Positions 33,345-41,305 of a stretch of DNA of 64,000 nt are shown here, piece by piece. How positions within the stretch are numbered: position 1 is the stretch's first letter; each line of letters begins with the position of its first letter. The notes under the pieces were generated by a model. It had not been told where the DNA came from, did no database searches, and was given only the letters and a program-made list of their open reading frames with translations. Position numbers and translations under genes: made by a program. The stretch is from Streptomyces sp. HNM0574 (lineage in GTDB: Bacteria > Actinomycetota > Actinomycetes > Streptomycetales > Streptomycetaceae), in assembly GCF_012726235.1 (NCBI RefSeq), contig NZ_JAASAH010000011.1, positions 124,001 through 188,000 of the forward strand. Reading direction: 5' to 3'.

Positions 33345-34856
33345 GTGGCGCACGCGTCCACGGACTCCGGCGGTGACGCGGTTCCACGGGGAGCCACGAT
33401 GATGATCGCCGTGCTGGTCATGTCGGCCTTCGTCATGATCCTCAACGAGACGATCCTGAGCGTCGCGCTGCGCGACCTCACCGTCGACCTCGGCGTCTCG
33501 ACCACCACCGTCCAGTGGCTGACCAGTGGCTTCCTGCTGACGATGGCCGTGGTCATCCCGACGACCGGATTCCTGCTGGAGCGCTTCACCCCGCGCCAGA
33601 TCTTCCTCGCCTCGCTGACCCTGTTCAGCGCGGGCACCCTGCTCAGCGCCCTCGCGCCCGGATTCGCCGTGCTGCTCGTCGGCCGGGTGATCCAGGCCTG
33701 CGGCACCGCGGTGATGCTGCCGCTGCTGATGACGTCCGTGATGCGGATGATTCCGCCGGCCAAGCGCGGCGCGACGATGGGCACGATCACCATCGTGATC
33801 GCCGTCGCGCCCGCGCTCGGGCCGACGATCGGCGGGGCCGTGCTGTCCTCGCTGGGCTGGCGCTGGATGTTCTGGCTGGTGCTGCCGCTGTCACTGCTCG
33901 CCCTGGTCATCGGCAGCGCCCGGATGCGGCTGGGCAGCGAGACCCGCGCCGTCCCGCTGGACGTGCTCTCGGTGATCCTGTCCGCCGTCGGTTTCGGTGG
34001 CGTCCTGTACGGCCTCTCCTCCATCGGTGAGTCCGGCGGGGGCGGCCACCCGGTGCCGCCGTGGGCCCCGATCGCGGTGGGTCTCCTCGCGCTCGGCGTG
34101 TTCGTGGCCCGTCAGCTGCGGCTCCAGCGGCAGGACCGGGCGCTGCTCGACCTGCGTCCGCTGACGCACCGGCCGTTCGTGGTCGCCCTGGTGCTGACCG
34201 CGCTGCTGTTCATGTGCCTGCTCGCGGTCGCGGGCATCCTGCTGCCGCTGTACCTGCAGACGGTGCTGGAGACGAGCACGTTCGTCAGCGGGCTGGCGGT
34301 GCTGCCCGGCGGTCTGGTGCTCGGTCTGCTGGGACGTCCGGTGGGCCGGCTGTTCGACCGGGTGGGCGCGCGTCCGCTGGTGGTGCCCGGTGCGCTGGCC
34401 ATGGCGGTGGCGCTGTGGCTGTTCGCCACGCTGCTCGGGCCGGAGTCCTCGGTGGCCACCGTGGTCGGTATCCACATGCTGCTGATGGCCGGGTTCGGTC
34501 TGATGATGACGCCGCTGATGACGGAGTCGCTGGGCTCGCTGCCCGACCACCTCTACTCGCACGGCAGCGCGATCCTCTCGACGCTCCAGCAGGTCGCGGG
34601 TGCCTTCGGTACCGCCGTGTTCGTCACGGTGGCCTCGATGGGTGCCGCGCAGTCCTCCGGGGCGCCGGACGCGGAGGGGCTGCACACGGCCTTCCTGGTC
34701 GCGGGCGGACTCGGCGTGCTCGCCTTCCTCGCCTCGCTCTTCGTCCGCAGGCGCCCGCAGGCCGCGGCGGAGCCGGAGGCCCGGGCGGCGGACGCCGGGG
34801 AGCCGGCCGTGCCGGCCGGGGCCGCGAAGGAGAAGGCCGGGGAGGTCGCCTCGTAG
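33345..34856 (+). CDS. MFS drug exporter, DHA2 (14-helix) family
   Basis: A 503-residue membrane protein. It opens with VLVMSAFVMILNETILSVALRDL and carries motif C-like GPTIGGAVLSSLGWRWMFW near residues 165-183, with many hydrophobic helices up to about residue 470 and an Ala/Glu tail. It resembles EmrB/LmrB exporters that expel drugs or lipophilic compounds by proton antiport. The regulator just upstream is likely its repressor. GTG 33345 gives a short N-terminal tail; an ATG at 33399 with GGGGAG in front is an equally good start and would begin right at the first helix. Confidence 0.88.
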   Translation: MAHASTDSGGDAVPRGATMMIAVLVMSAFVMILNETILSVALRDLTVDLGVSTTTVQWLTSGFLLTMAVVIPTTGFLLERFTPRQIFLASLTLFSAGTLLSALAPGFAVLLVGRVIQACGTAVMLPLLMTSVMRMIPPAKRGATMGTITIVIAVAPALGPTIGGAVLSSLGWRWMFWLVLPLSLLALVIGSARMRLGSETRAVPLDVLSVILSAVGFGGVLYGLSSIGESGGGGHPVPPWAPIAVGLLALGVFVARQLRLQRQDRALLDLRPLTHRPFVVALVLTALLFMCLLAVAGILLPLYLQTVLETSTFVSGLAVLPGGLVLGLLGRPVGRLFDRVGARPLVVPGALAMAVALWLFATLLGPESSVATVVGIHMLLMAGFGLMMTPLMTESLGSLPDHLYSHGSAILSTLQQVAGAFGTAVFVTVASMGAAQSSGAPDAEGLHTAFLVAGGLGVLAFLASLFVRRRPQAAAEPEARAADAGEPAVPAGAAKEKAGEVAS

Positions 34857-34910
34857 CGCACTCCCCCGGGTCGTTTCCGGGACGGCTGTCCCGGCGGGAC
34901 GGTACGGCGG

Positions 34911-34955
34911 AACGGGCCCCAGCACCCAGGCACAGCCCGGGTGTTGGGGCCCGTT
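34911..34955 (+). terminator. Terminator after the DHA2 exporter
   Basis: A 17-bp stem (34911-34927 against 34939-34955, one mismatch) with the core ACGGGCCCCA / TGGGGCCCGT lies 54 bases after the exporter stop. Confidence 0.75.
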
Positions 34956-35088
34956 GTGCTGGTCGGGTCGCGGGGTGCGGGCCCGAGTGGTAGCCGGGTG
35001 CGGAAAGCGAGACTCTGGAGGGGCACGGCCGGGCGGTGCCGGTCCGTGACCTCGGGCCCGTGCGTCCGGCCCGGAAGAGGCGATCGAC

Positions 35089-35394
35089 ATGCGTATGTTG
35101 TTGAAGGTGCAGCTGGACACGCAGGTGTCCAACGAGGCGATCTCGCGCGGCACGATGCAGCAGGTGATCGAGTCGGCACTGGACGAACTCCAGCCCGAAG
35201 CGGCCTACTTCACCACCGAGGACGGCTGTCGTACCGCGTACCTGTTCATCGATCTGGCCGACCCCTCCGAGATGCCGCGGACCGGGGAGCCGTTCTTCCT
35301 GAAGCTCGGTGCGAAGGTCCACTACTCACCCGTGATGAACCGCGAGGACCTCGGCAAGGGGCTGGCCGCGCTGGGCCGCGCGAACTCCGGCTGA
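35089..35394 (+). CDS. Small conserved-looking protein, possible dimeric alpha/beta-barrel fold
   Basis: A 101-residue soluble protein (MRMLLKVQLDTQVSNEAISRG...). The pattern of one short strand, a helix (QQVIESALDELQ), two strands with AAYFTTEDGCRTAYLFIDL, and a final strand and helix resembles ferredoxin-like dimeric barrel proteins such as DUF3303 or muconolactone-isomerase-like proteins. No catalytic residue can be assigned. It stands alone between two terminator-like regions, with GGAAGAGG 7-14 bases before the ATG. Confidence 0.7.
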   Translation: MRMLLKVQLDTQVSNEAISRGTMQQVIESALDELQPEAAYFTTEDGCRTAYLFIDLADPSEMPRTGEPFFLKLGAKVHYSPVMNREDLGKGLAALGRANSG

Positions 35395-35607
35395 GGCCGC
35401 CCGTCCCGGCACTCCCTCCCCCACCCCGTACCGGGCCGTCCCGCAAGCCGGGCGCCGGGGGTCACTCGTTCGGCGGACAGCGATCGCCCGCCGGAGCCCG
35501 GCCGCGCACGATGCAACCGTCCGGTGCCACAAGGCCGGCGTACGGGAGAGCGCGCACGGTGCGCCGGACACCGCGACCGCCGACGGAGCCGAGCGAAGGG
35601 ACACGTC

Positions 35608-36033
35608 ATGGCCACAGCTGCCGACATCATGAACCGGGGCCCGCAGTGGATTCCCGCCCACGAAACCCTCGACCGGGCCGCGCAGATGATGCGTGAACAC
35701 GGCGTGGGCGCCCTGCCCGTGGGCGAATCGGGCGAGCCGCACGCGCGCATGTGCGGCATCATCACCGACCGCGACATCGTCACCGAGTGCGTCGCGGCCG
35801 GGCACGACCCCTCGCACGTCACCGCGGGCGACCTGTGCACGGGCACTCCGCGCTGGGTCAGCGCGGAGGCCAGCGTCGACGACGTGGTGCGGGAGATGGA
35901 GGCGAACCAGATCCGCCGAATGCCGGTCATCAGCGGGGACAAGGACCTCGTCGGCATGATCAGCGAGGCCGACCTGGCCCATCACCTCAGCGACGCCCAG
36001 CTCGCCCACTTCGTGGAGCGCGTCTACGCCTGA
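35608..36033 (+). CDS. Tandem CBS-domain protein
   Basis: A 141-residue protein made of two CBS motifs: residues 5-65 (ADIMNRGPQWIPAHETLDRAAQMMREHGVGALPV...CGIITDRDIV) and 72-130 (GDLCTGTPRWVSAEASVDDVVREMEANQIRRMPVI...LVGMISEADL). CBS pairs bind adenine nucleotides and act as energy or stress sensors. With no other domain the partner is unknown. ATG 35608 follows AAGGGA at good spacing. Similar proteins in Streptomyces are often in stress regulons. Confidence 0.85.
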   Translation: MATAADIMNRGPQWIPAHETLDRAAQMMREHGVGALPVGESGEPHARMCGIITDRDIVTECVAAGHDPSHVTAGDLCTGTPRWVSAEASVDDVVREMEANQIRRMPVISGDKDLVGMISEADLAHHLSDAQLAHFVERVYA

Positions 36034-36095
36034 CCACCCGCCCGCCCTCCGTCCCGCGTCCCGTACCCCGGCGCGGGCGGAGGGCGGCGAGGGTT

Positions 36096-36125
36096 CCGAC
36101 TGCCGTTCCCCGCAGGGCAGTCCGG
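36096..36125. terminator. Hairpin between CBS gene and convergent SDR gene
   Basis: GACTGCC at 36098-36104 pairs with GGCAGTC at 36116-36122, extended by CC/GG pairs with one bulge. It lies between two convergent stop codons. Confidence 0.5.
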
Positions 36126-36135
36126 GTGCCCAGGC

Positions 36136-36924
36136 TCAGGCGTTGAAGCCGCCGTCGACGGCGACGGAAGCGCCGGTGATCCAGCGCCCGCCCGGGCCCG
36201 CGAGGTGGGCCACCGTGTCCGCGATCTCGTCCGGGAGCCCGTAGCGGCCCAGCGCCGTACCGGTCCGCTGCGCCTCGGCGCCCTCCCCGTCCGCCGGGTT
36301 GAGCGCGGTGTCGACCGGTCCCGGCGCGACGGTGTTGACGGTGATCCCGCGCGGGCCGAGCTCCCGCGCGAGCGCCCTGGTCATGCCGCCGCAGGCGGAC
36401 TTGCTCATCGCGTACAGGCTCATGCCGGGGAAGACGACCCGGTCGGCCACGCAGCTCCCGATGGTCACGATCCGGCCGCCCTCGCCGAGGTGCGGCGCCG
36501 CCGCCTGCGCCGCCAGGTAGGGCGCGCGGACGTTGACCGCCAGCACGTGGTCCAGGTCGGCCGTGGTGACGGTCTCCAGCGGGCCCGCGTGCCCGACGCC
36601 CGCGTTGTTGACCAGGATGTCCAGCCCGCCGAACGCGCGGACGGCCGCCGCGACCGCCTCCCGCACCTCCTCGGCCCGGGTGCCGTCGGCCCGCAGGGCC
36701 AGCCCCCGTACGCCGGACTCGCCGACGGCGGCGGCCACTTCGGCCGCGCGCCGCTCGCTGTGCTCGTAGGTGACGGCGACGTCCGCGCCGTCGGCGGCCA
36801 GCCGCAGTGCGACCGCGGCCCCGATCCCGCGGCTGCCCCCGGTGACCAGCGCCGCCTTCCCGGCCAGCGGCCGGATGCGGAGGCCGGGGGAAGGGTGCGC
36901 CGCTGCTCTCGTGTCCGTGTTCAT
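36136..36924 (-). CDS. SDR-family oxidoreductase (FabG-like)
   Basis: A 262-residue classical SDR with all key motifs: TGGSRGIG (residues 31-38), NNAG, Ser in IVTIGSCVADRVVF, YAMSK (catalytic Tyr and Lys) and the C-terminal GRWITGASVAVDGGFNA. It should be an NADP-dependent ketoreductase; the substrate is open. ATG 36924 is close to a GGAG site and sits at the usual distance from the nucleotide-binding turn. Upstream, 168 bases separate it from the divergent SLATT-like gene. Confidence 0.85.
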   Translation of the reverse strand: MNTDTRAAAHPSPGLRIRPLAGKAALVTGGSRGIGAAVALRLAADGADVAVTYEHSERRAAEVAAAVGESGVRGLALRADGTRAEEVREAVAAAVRAFGGLDILVNNAGVGHAGPLETVTTADLDHVLAVNVRAPYLAAQAAAPHLGEGGRIVTIGSCVADRVVFPGMSLYAMSKSACGGMTRALARELGPRGITVNTVAPGPVDTALNPADGEGAEAQRTGTALGRYGLPDEIADTVAHLAGPGGRWITGASVAVDGGFNA

Positions 36925-37092
36925 GCTCCGATCCTCGTCCCGCGGGCGCCGCATCTCCGGCGGGAATCGGACCTGGCGCCCGGGCCGCCCGCGCGTGCTC
37001 AACTCGCTTGCCGGGGCCGGGTGTTCGGGACGGGCCCGCGTCAGGTATCAACAGGGGGACCCATCCGCGTCAGCAGGTTCGACAGGAGCACC

Positions 37093-37977
37093 GTGGCCGA
37101 CGACCCGATCCGCGAGACCGACCTCCCCGCGCTCTTCATCGCGGCCGACCGGAACTCCGCCGCCGGGCAGCGGCGCACCCTGCGGGCCACCCGGCTGCGG
37201 CTGCTCCTGCTGGCCCTGGCCGCCGTGTCCGGCGCGGTGTCCTGGCAGGCGGGACGGCTGGACGTGGCGGGCTTCATCGGCGCGGCGGCGCTGGCCACCG
37301 CGCTGGTGGTGGAGGTCTACCTGCTCACCAGCCGTCCCGAGCGGCAGTGGTACGACGGGCGCGCGGTGGCCGAGTCGGTCAAGTCCCTGTCCTGGCGCTA
37401 CCTCGTGGGCGGCGCCCCGCTGCCGCTGTCCACCCCGGCCGGGGAGCTGGACGAGGCGCTGCTGCGGCGGTTCCAGGCGCTGCTGCGGGACATGAGCGGG
37501 GTGTACCTGGTGCCCGCGCCCGAGGACGGCGAGCAGATCACCGAGGCGATGCGGCGGTGCCGGGCGCTGCCGCTGTCCGAGCGGCAGCGGCTGTACCGCA
37601 GCCGCCGCATCGCGGACCAGCGCACCTGGTACGCCACGAAGGCCGCCTGGAACGAGCGCCGCGCGACCCTCTGGTCACTGACCCTGGCGGCCGCCGAGGC
37701 CGCGGGCATCACCGGCGGCATCCTCAAGGCGGCCGGGATCGTGGACGTCGACGTGCTGGGGATCTGCGGCGCCGTGGTGGCGGCGGGCGCGGCGTGGACG
37801 CAGACCAAGCAGCACGGCAACCTCGCCCGCGCGTACGCGGTGGCCGCGATGGAGCTGGCGGACATCGACGCCCGGGCCGGAGGGCCCTTCGACGAGGAGA
37901 GCTGGGCCCGGTTCGTCGACGGCGCCGAGGAGGCCATCTCCCGCGAACACCGCCTCTGGCGCGCGACCCACGCCTGA
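37093..37977 (+). CDS. DUF4231/SLATT-like membrane protein
   Basis: A 294-residue protein. Two adjacent membrane helices near residues 30-75 (LRLLLLALAAVSGAVSW and a second Ala/Leu-rich helix) are followed by a soluble part with RPERQWYDGRAVAESVKSLSWRYLVGGAPL. A second hydrophobic pair lies near residues 200-240 (AAEAAGITGGILKAAGI, LGICGAVVAAGAAW), and a last helix holds REHRLWRATHA. This is the DUF4231 pattern of the SLATT group, predicted as pore-forming effectors in nucleotide-signalling conflict systems. Here no cyclase or SLOG gene is adjacent. GTG 37093 follows AGGAG. Confidence 0.75.
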   Translation: MADDPIRETDLPALFIAADRNSAAGQRRTLRATRLRLLLLALAAVSGAVSWQAGRLDVAGFIGAAALATALVVEVYLLTSRPERQWYDGRAVAESVKSLSWRYLVGGAPLPLSTPAGELDEALLRRFQALLRDMSGVYLVPAPEDGEQITEAMRRCRALPLSERQRLYRSRRIADQRTWYATKAAWNERRATLWSLTLAAAEAAGITGGILKAAGIVDVDVLGICGAVVAAGAAWTQTKQHGNLARAYAVAAMELADIDARAGGPFDEESWARFVDGAEEAISREHRLWRATHA

Positions 37978-37994
37978 CGGCCGCGCCGGGCCCG

Positions 37995-38351
37995 TCACCA
38001 GGGGTCGTAGACCTGGACCAGGTACGTGTAGCGCACGGCGGCGAGGAGCAGCAGGACGGCCGGGGGCAGGAACCAGCGGCGGCGGAGCCAGCCGAGCGCC
38101 ACGGGCAGGATCGTGAGCAGCAGCGTCGGCACGGCGAAACCGATCGCGAAGAGGGCACCGAGTCCGGCACCGTCCAGCGCCTCCCGGTCGTGCCCGTCCT
38201 CGGGCAGGGTGCCGTAGGCGAGGGCGAGCCAGCCCGCGGTGACCAGGCCGAGCGCCCCGAGCACGAGCCCGCTGAGCACGGTCGCGACGGTCCGCGCCCG
38301 TCCCCCGCGGGGCTCGCGGCGGTCCTGGTGCGCGGGTGCGGGCGCGGTCAT
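37995..38351 (-). CDS. Small integral membrane protein coupled to the lysozyme-like gene (possible immunity protein)
   Basis: A 118-residue protein with a basic start, then three or four membrane helices (VATVLSGLVLGALGLVTAGW, LGALFAIGFAVPTLLLTILPVALGW, FLPPAVLLLLAAVRYTYLV). Its ATG overlaps the stop of the upstream gene (ATGA at 38348-38351), so it is made together with that protein, which carries a murein-lytic-like domain. A membrane partner coupled to a candidate secreted muramidase could be an immunity or export accessory protein. No family is recognised, so this is inference from position. Confidence 0.7.
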   Translation of the reverse strand: MTAPAPAHQDRREPRGGRARTVATVLSGLVLGALGLVTAGWLALAYGTLPEDGHDREALDGAGLGALFAIGFAVPTLLLTILPVALGWLRRRWFLPPAVLLLLAAVRYTYLVQVYDPW

Positions 38352-39715
38352 CCGAGTGCCTTCCTGACGTCCTCGCGGTTGCCGGCGAAGCGGTCGGCGT
38401 AGCCCTGGGCGTCGCCGCCCTCCCAGTAGGGGCCGCCGTTGTAGCGGGCGGCCAGTTCGCGGTGCTGCCCGGGCGTCATGTCCTCGGCGGGGACGTCGGC
38501 GAAGGAGCTCTGCGCCTTGAGGTCGGCCAGGTACTTCGCGGAGATCAGCATGTTCTGGCTCGGGTCCTTCAACGCGCCCTTCAGCTCGTCGCGTTGGCCC
38601 TCGGTGAGGTTGTCCGGGTCGTACCCCAGCACCTCGGCGGCCCGGCGCACCTGCACGGCCATCGGCCCGTACGAGGTATTGTCCCGGTCGCCGGCGAGCG
38701 GGCCGGGGAGGCCCTCCGGGGAGACGGGACTCCAGTCGGAGGCGGCGGCCTCGCGCACCCAGCCGGTCAGGTCGTCGGCGACGTACGGTTTGCCGCCGAC
38801 CTCGATCCAGGCGATCCCGGCCAGCGTCTCGGGCGGCAGCCCGTAGGCCCGCGCGGCCTGGCCGATGGCCTCCTTGTTGGCCGCGACCCACTCGTCCTTG
38901 CTGCCGAACCGGTCGGTGAGCCACATGCTGTCGACCTCCGGCATGTTCCTGCGGTGGTCCCGCAGGTCCCGCAGGAGGGGTGACTCCGCGCCGTCGCCGA
39001 AGCCCGGCAGGCTCCCCTTCTCCCCGCTGCCGCCGGGCAGCCGGGTCAGCGGGTCGCCGGCGGCCTCGGTCTTCTCGCGGGAGAGGGGCTCGACCCGGTC
39101 CAGCAGCGCGGCCGCGTCCCGGTTGCCGGCGCGGAAGTCCGGGATGAGGTTCCTGGCGCGCTCCAGGGCGGCCACGCAGTCGGCGCGCGGGCCGCGTTCG
39201 GCGCGGAGCGCCGCGGTGAACGCCTCGTCGGCCTGCGCGTGGTAGCGGTCGGCCTCCGCCTCGATCGCCTCGGCGTCGACGCCCAGTTCGGCGAACCAGT
39301 CGAGCACGCCCGTGGTGGCCCGCATGTCCTCCCAGCGGCGCATCGGCTCGGCCTCCTGCGCGGTGGGGGTGATCGGGGTGCCCTCGCGGGCGATCACCTT
39401 CTCCAGCAGGTCCTGCGCGTCGCCGCCCTGCCGGAGTCTGGACTTGGCCTCCTCGACGGCGTCGGCGTACGCCAACAGCGCCTTCCAGGCGGCCTCGTAG
39501 CCGTCGACGAGGCCGTCCAGCAGGCCCCGCACGTCCTTCAGCCGGTCCTCGTAGGAGGCGCGGGCGGTGCTCGTCCACTCGACGTCCCGGGCCTTGCGCA
39601 CGGACGGCCCGACGGAGTCGAACAGGTCGCGCAGGCGCTTGTACTCGGCGGCGTTGCGCTCGATCAGCGCCGGGTCGCAGTCCTCCAGGAACGCGACGTC
39701 CTCGTAGTAGGTCAT
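38348..39715 (-). CDS. Putative type VII secretion substrate with a C-terminal lytic-transglycosylase/lysozyme-like domain
   Basis: A 455-residue protein without signal peptide. Residues 1-220 are almost all helical and Ala/Glu/Asp rich, with a WxxA-type turn (VEWTSTARASYEDRL, residues 46-60) as in WXG/LXG secretion domains. A Gly/Pro linker follows (about 225-245). Residues 270-440 resemble an SLT fold: Glu305 in LAGIAWIEVGG as candidate acid, TSYGPMAVQV at 347-356 in place of the SxGLMQV loop, and LAARYNGG at 421-428. It should cut peptidoglycan. A WXG100-size protein gene lies just upstream and a coupled membrane protein just downstream. GGGAGG precedes the ATG. Confidence 0.72.
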   Translation of the reverse strand: MTYYEDVAFLEDCDPALIERNAAEYKRLRDLFDSVGPSVRKARDVEWTSTARASYEDRLKDVRGLLDGLVDGYEAAWKALLAYADAVEEAKSRLRQGGDAQDLLEKVIAREGTPITPTAQEAEPMRRWEDMRATTGVLDWFAELGVDAEAIEAEADRYHAQADEAFTAALRAERGPRADCVAALERARNLIPDFRAGNRDAAALLDRVEPLSREKTEAAGDPLTRLPGGSGEKGSLPGFGDGAESPLLRDLRDHRRNMPEVDSMWLTDRFGSKDEWVAANKEAIGQAARAYGLPPETLAGIAWIEVGGKPYVADDLTGWVREAAASDWSPVSPEGLPGPLAGDRDNTSYGPMAVQVRRAAEVLGYDPDNLTEGQRDELKGALKDPSQNMLISAKYLADLKAQSSFADVPAEDMTPGQHRELAARYNGGPYWEGGDAQGYADRFAGNREDVRKALG

Positions 39716-39732
39716 GTCCGTCCGCCTCCCGC

Positions 39733-40065
39733 TCAGTTGCCGCGGGGTGCGACGTACGTGGAGGCGTCGACGAAGTCCTTGAGCGCCTTCGCGGTGCCGT
39801 GCTCCACGGTGGTGTAGTTCTCGCCGGTGGACTTGAGCAGCGTGGACAGCGCGGTCAGCAGGGCCGCGCAGTCCCGGCCCTGGTCGTCGGCGAAGCGGGC
39901 GAAGTCCAGTACGGCGGCGGAGACGTCCGGGTGCGAGCGCGGCTCCCGGGCCATGGTGCCGGTGTCCCCGTCCAGCCTGCCCTCTTCGAGCAGGCCGGCG
40001 ATCTCCAGCAGCAGGTGCGCGCTGCCGTCGATCGACTCCGGCACAGCGCTGAAGCCGTCCCCCAT
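39733..40065 (-). CDS. WXG100/ESX-like small helical protein
   Basis: A 110-residue, acidic, mostly helical protein (MGDGFSAVPESIDGSAHLLLEIAGLLEEG...). Its size, two-helix layout and place right before a long helical secretion-type protein suggest an ESAT-6/WXG-like chaperone or co-substrate. The WXG turn itself is not evident. It ends 17 bases before the next start, so both belong to one operon. No EccC, EccD or other core secretion gene occurs in the window. Confidence 0.6.
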   Translation of the reverse strand: MGDGFSAVPESIDGSAHLLLEIAGLLEEGRLDGDTGTMAREPRSHPDVSAAVLDFARFADDQGRDCAALLTALSTLLKSTGENYTTVEHGTAKALKDFVDASTYVAPRGN

Positions 40066-40293
40066 GCGTCAACTCCCCCTTGTCGGCCCCGGTGGCCCCG
40101 TGAGCATAGGCAATGCCGTTCGCTCCCCGCCAGCCGGGCACCCGCCCCGGCCTGCACGTCAACCGCCGGGCTGCGGCGGGGTGTCGGGCGCCGGCGGACG
40201 GTGTTTCGGGCTGGGCTGAAACATCTTCTCGCCGGGGGCCGCCGGGCCGGACTCTGGGTCGTGACGGGTTCGTCGACAGGAGAAGGAGACACC

Positions 40294-40692
40294 GTGAAGA
40301 AGATGCGTATGGGGATCGTGGGCGTCGCGGCGCTGGGCACTCTCGCGTTCGCCGCCCCGGCGGGCGCCACCCAGACGGCACCGGCGGACACCCGGGCCCC
40401 GGCGGCGAGCAGCCAGGCCGAGCAGGGCACGACGAGCGTGGCGGGCTGCTCCCGCACCAGGATCATCCACGACTCCAACGCGGTCCTCCGCTACCAGGAG
40501 TGCTGGAACCGCGGACACCGCAAGGTCCGGGGGGTGCTCGACGACCGGCGGAACAACGGCCGGTGCGCCTGGGCCAAGGTGCGGTTCGTGCCGCACGGCC
40601 CGGTGAAGACGTACAAGGACTGCGGCGGCCACCCGACCAGGTTCGACACCGGCTGGCACCGGGCCCGGGACGCCAGGGTCACCCTGAGCTGA
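40294..40692 (+). CDS. Small secreted protein with four cysteines
   Basis: A 132-residue exported protein: signal peptide VKKMRMGIVGVAALGTLAFAA ending near AGA28, a Thr/Ala/Pro linker, and a compact domain with Cys residues in AGCSR, YQECWN, GRCAWAK and YKDCGG that could form two disulfides. It has an Arg/His-rich character (NRGHRKVRGVLDDRRNNGR). No known family is recognised; similar small secreted proteins are common in Streptomyces. GTG 40294 follows GAAGGAG. Confidence 0.75.
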   Translation: MKKMRMGIVGVAALGTLAFAAPAGATQTAPADTRAPAASSQAEQGTTSVAGCSRTRIIHDSNAVLRYQECWNRGHRKVRGVLDDRRNNGRCAWAKVRFVPHGPVKTYKDCGGHPTRFDTGWHRARDARVTLS

Positions 40693-40714
40693 CCCCTCCG
40701 CCCGACCCCGCACG

Positions 40715-40749
40715 CGACGGCGCCGCGTCCACCCGGACCGGCGCCGTCG
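40715..40749. terminator. Bidirectional hairpin after the small secreted protein
   Basis: CGACGGCGCCG at 40715-40725 pairs with CGGCGCCGTCG at 40739-40749, an 11-bp stem between convergent genes. Confidence 0.7.
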
Positions 40750-40768
40750 CCGTCGTGGTCACCCGCCG

Positions 40769-40990
40769 TCACCGCCCGCAGTACGGGCAGCGGGCCCCGC
40801 CGCCTCGGCGGCCCCGGGTCTCGACGACGACGCCCCGCTCGCGCAGGCGCCGCAGCTGGTAACTCACCGTGGACGCGGAGGCGAGTCCGGCCGCCGCCGC
40901 CAGCTCCCGCAGCGAGGGCGCCTCCCCGTGCTCCGCGACCCACTCCCGCGCACAGCGCACGATCCGGGCCTGCCGCTCGGTGAGACTCAC
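40769..40990 (-). CDS. LexA-type DNA-binding mini-protein with CxxC tail
   Basis: A 73-residue protein that is only the LexA N-terminal winged helix (LTERQARIVRCAREWVAEHGEAPSLRELAAAAGLASASTVSYQLRRLRERGVV) followed by RGGGARCPYCGR, a possible zinc or redox CxxC. The self-cleaving peptidase domain of LexA is absent. It should bind DNA as a small regulator. The GTG overlaps the stop of the upstream gene (GTGA at 40987-40990). Confidence 0.78.
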   Translation of the reverse strand: MSLTERQARIVRCAREWVAEHGEAPSLRELAAAAGLASASTVSYQLRRLRERGVVVETRGRRGGGARCPYCGR

Positions 40991-41226
40991 CGCTCCCCCG
41001 CGCACGCACGCCGGGCCAGTTCCTTGAGCTCCATCCGGGCCGCGGGCGTGGCCCCGGCCGTCCGCCAGTAGGGGTGCCCGGCGATACGGACCGACAGCTC
41101 CCGCAGCCGGCGCCGTCCCTGCGTCGTGCCCGCCGCGGGGTCACCGCTCGCGAGCTGCCAGTACGTCGCGTACCAGGCGATCTGTGCCTCCACGAGATCC
41201 GGGGGAAAGGGCTGCCGTTCCATCAT
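40987..41226 (-). CDS. Small hypothetical protein coupled to the LexA-like mini-protein
   Basis: About 79 residues (MMERQPFPPDLVEAQIAWYATYWQLASGDP...), helical, with a basic C-terminus and no recognised family. Four in-frame ATGs are possible (41298, 41244, 41226, 41223); only 41226/41223 have a GGAG nearby. Upstream, the minus strand reads TCGAACATGCG, half of an actinobacterial SOS box. It is translationally coupled to the LexA-like gene. Confidence 0.6.
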   Translation of the reverse strand: MMERQPFPPDLVEAQIAWYATYWQLASGDPAAGTTQGRRRLRELSVRIAGHPYWRTAGATPAARMELKELARRACAGER

Positions 41227-41305
41227 GCTCCGATTAGAGCGCATGTTCGATTTTCGAGGCAATCGGACACCCCGGGGCCGCGCCCGCTCCCCCGTCACCC
41301 CTCGC

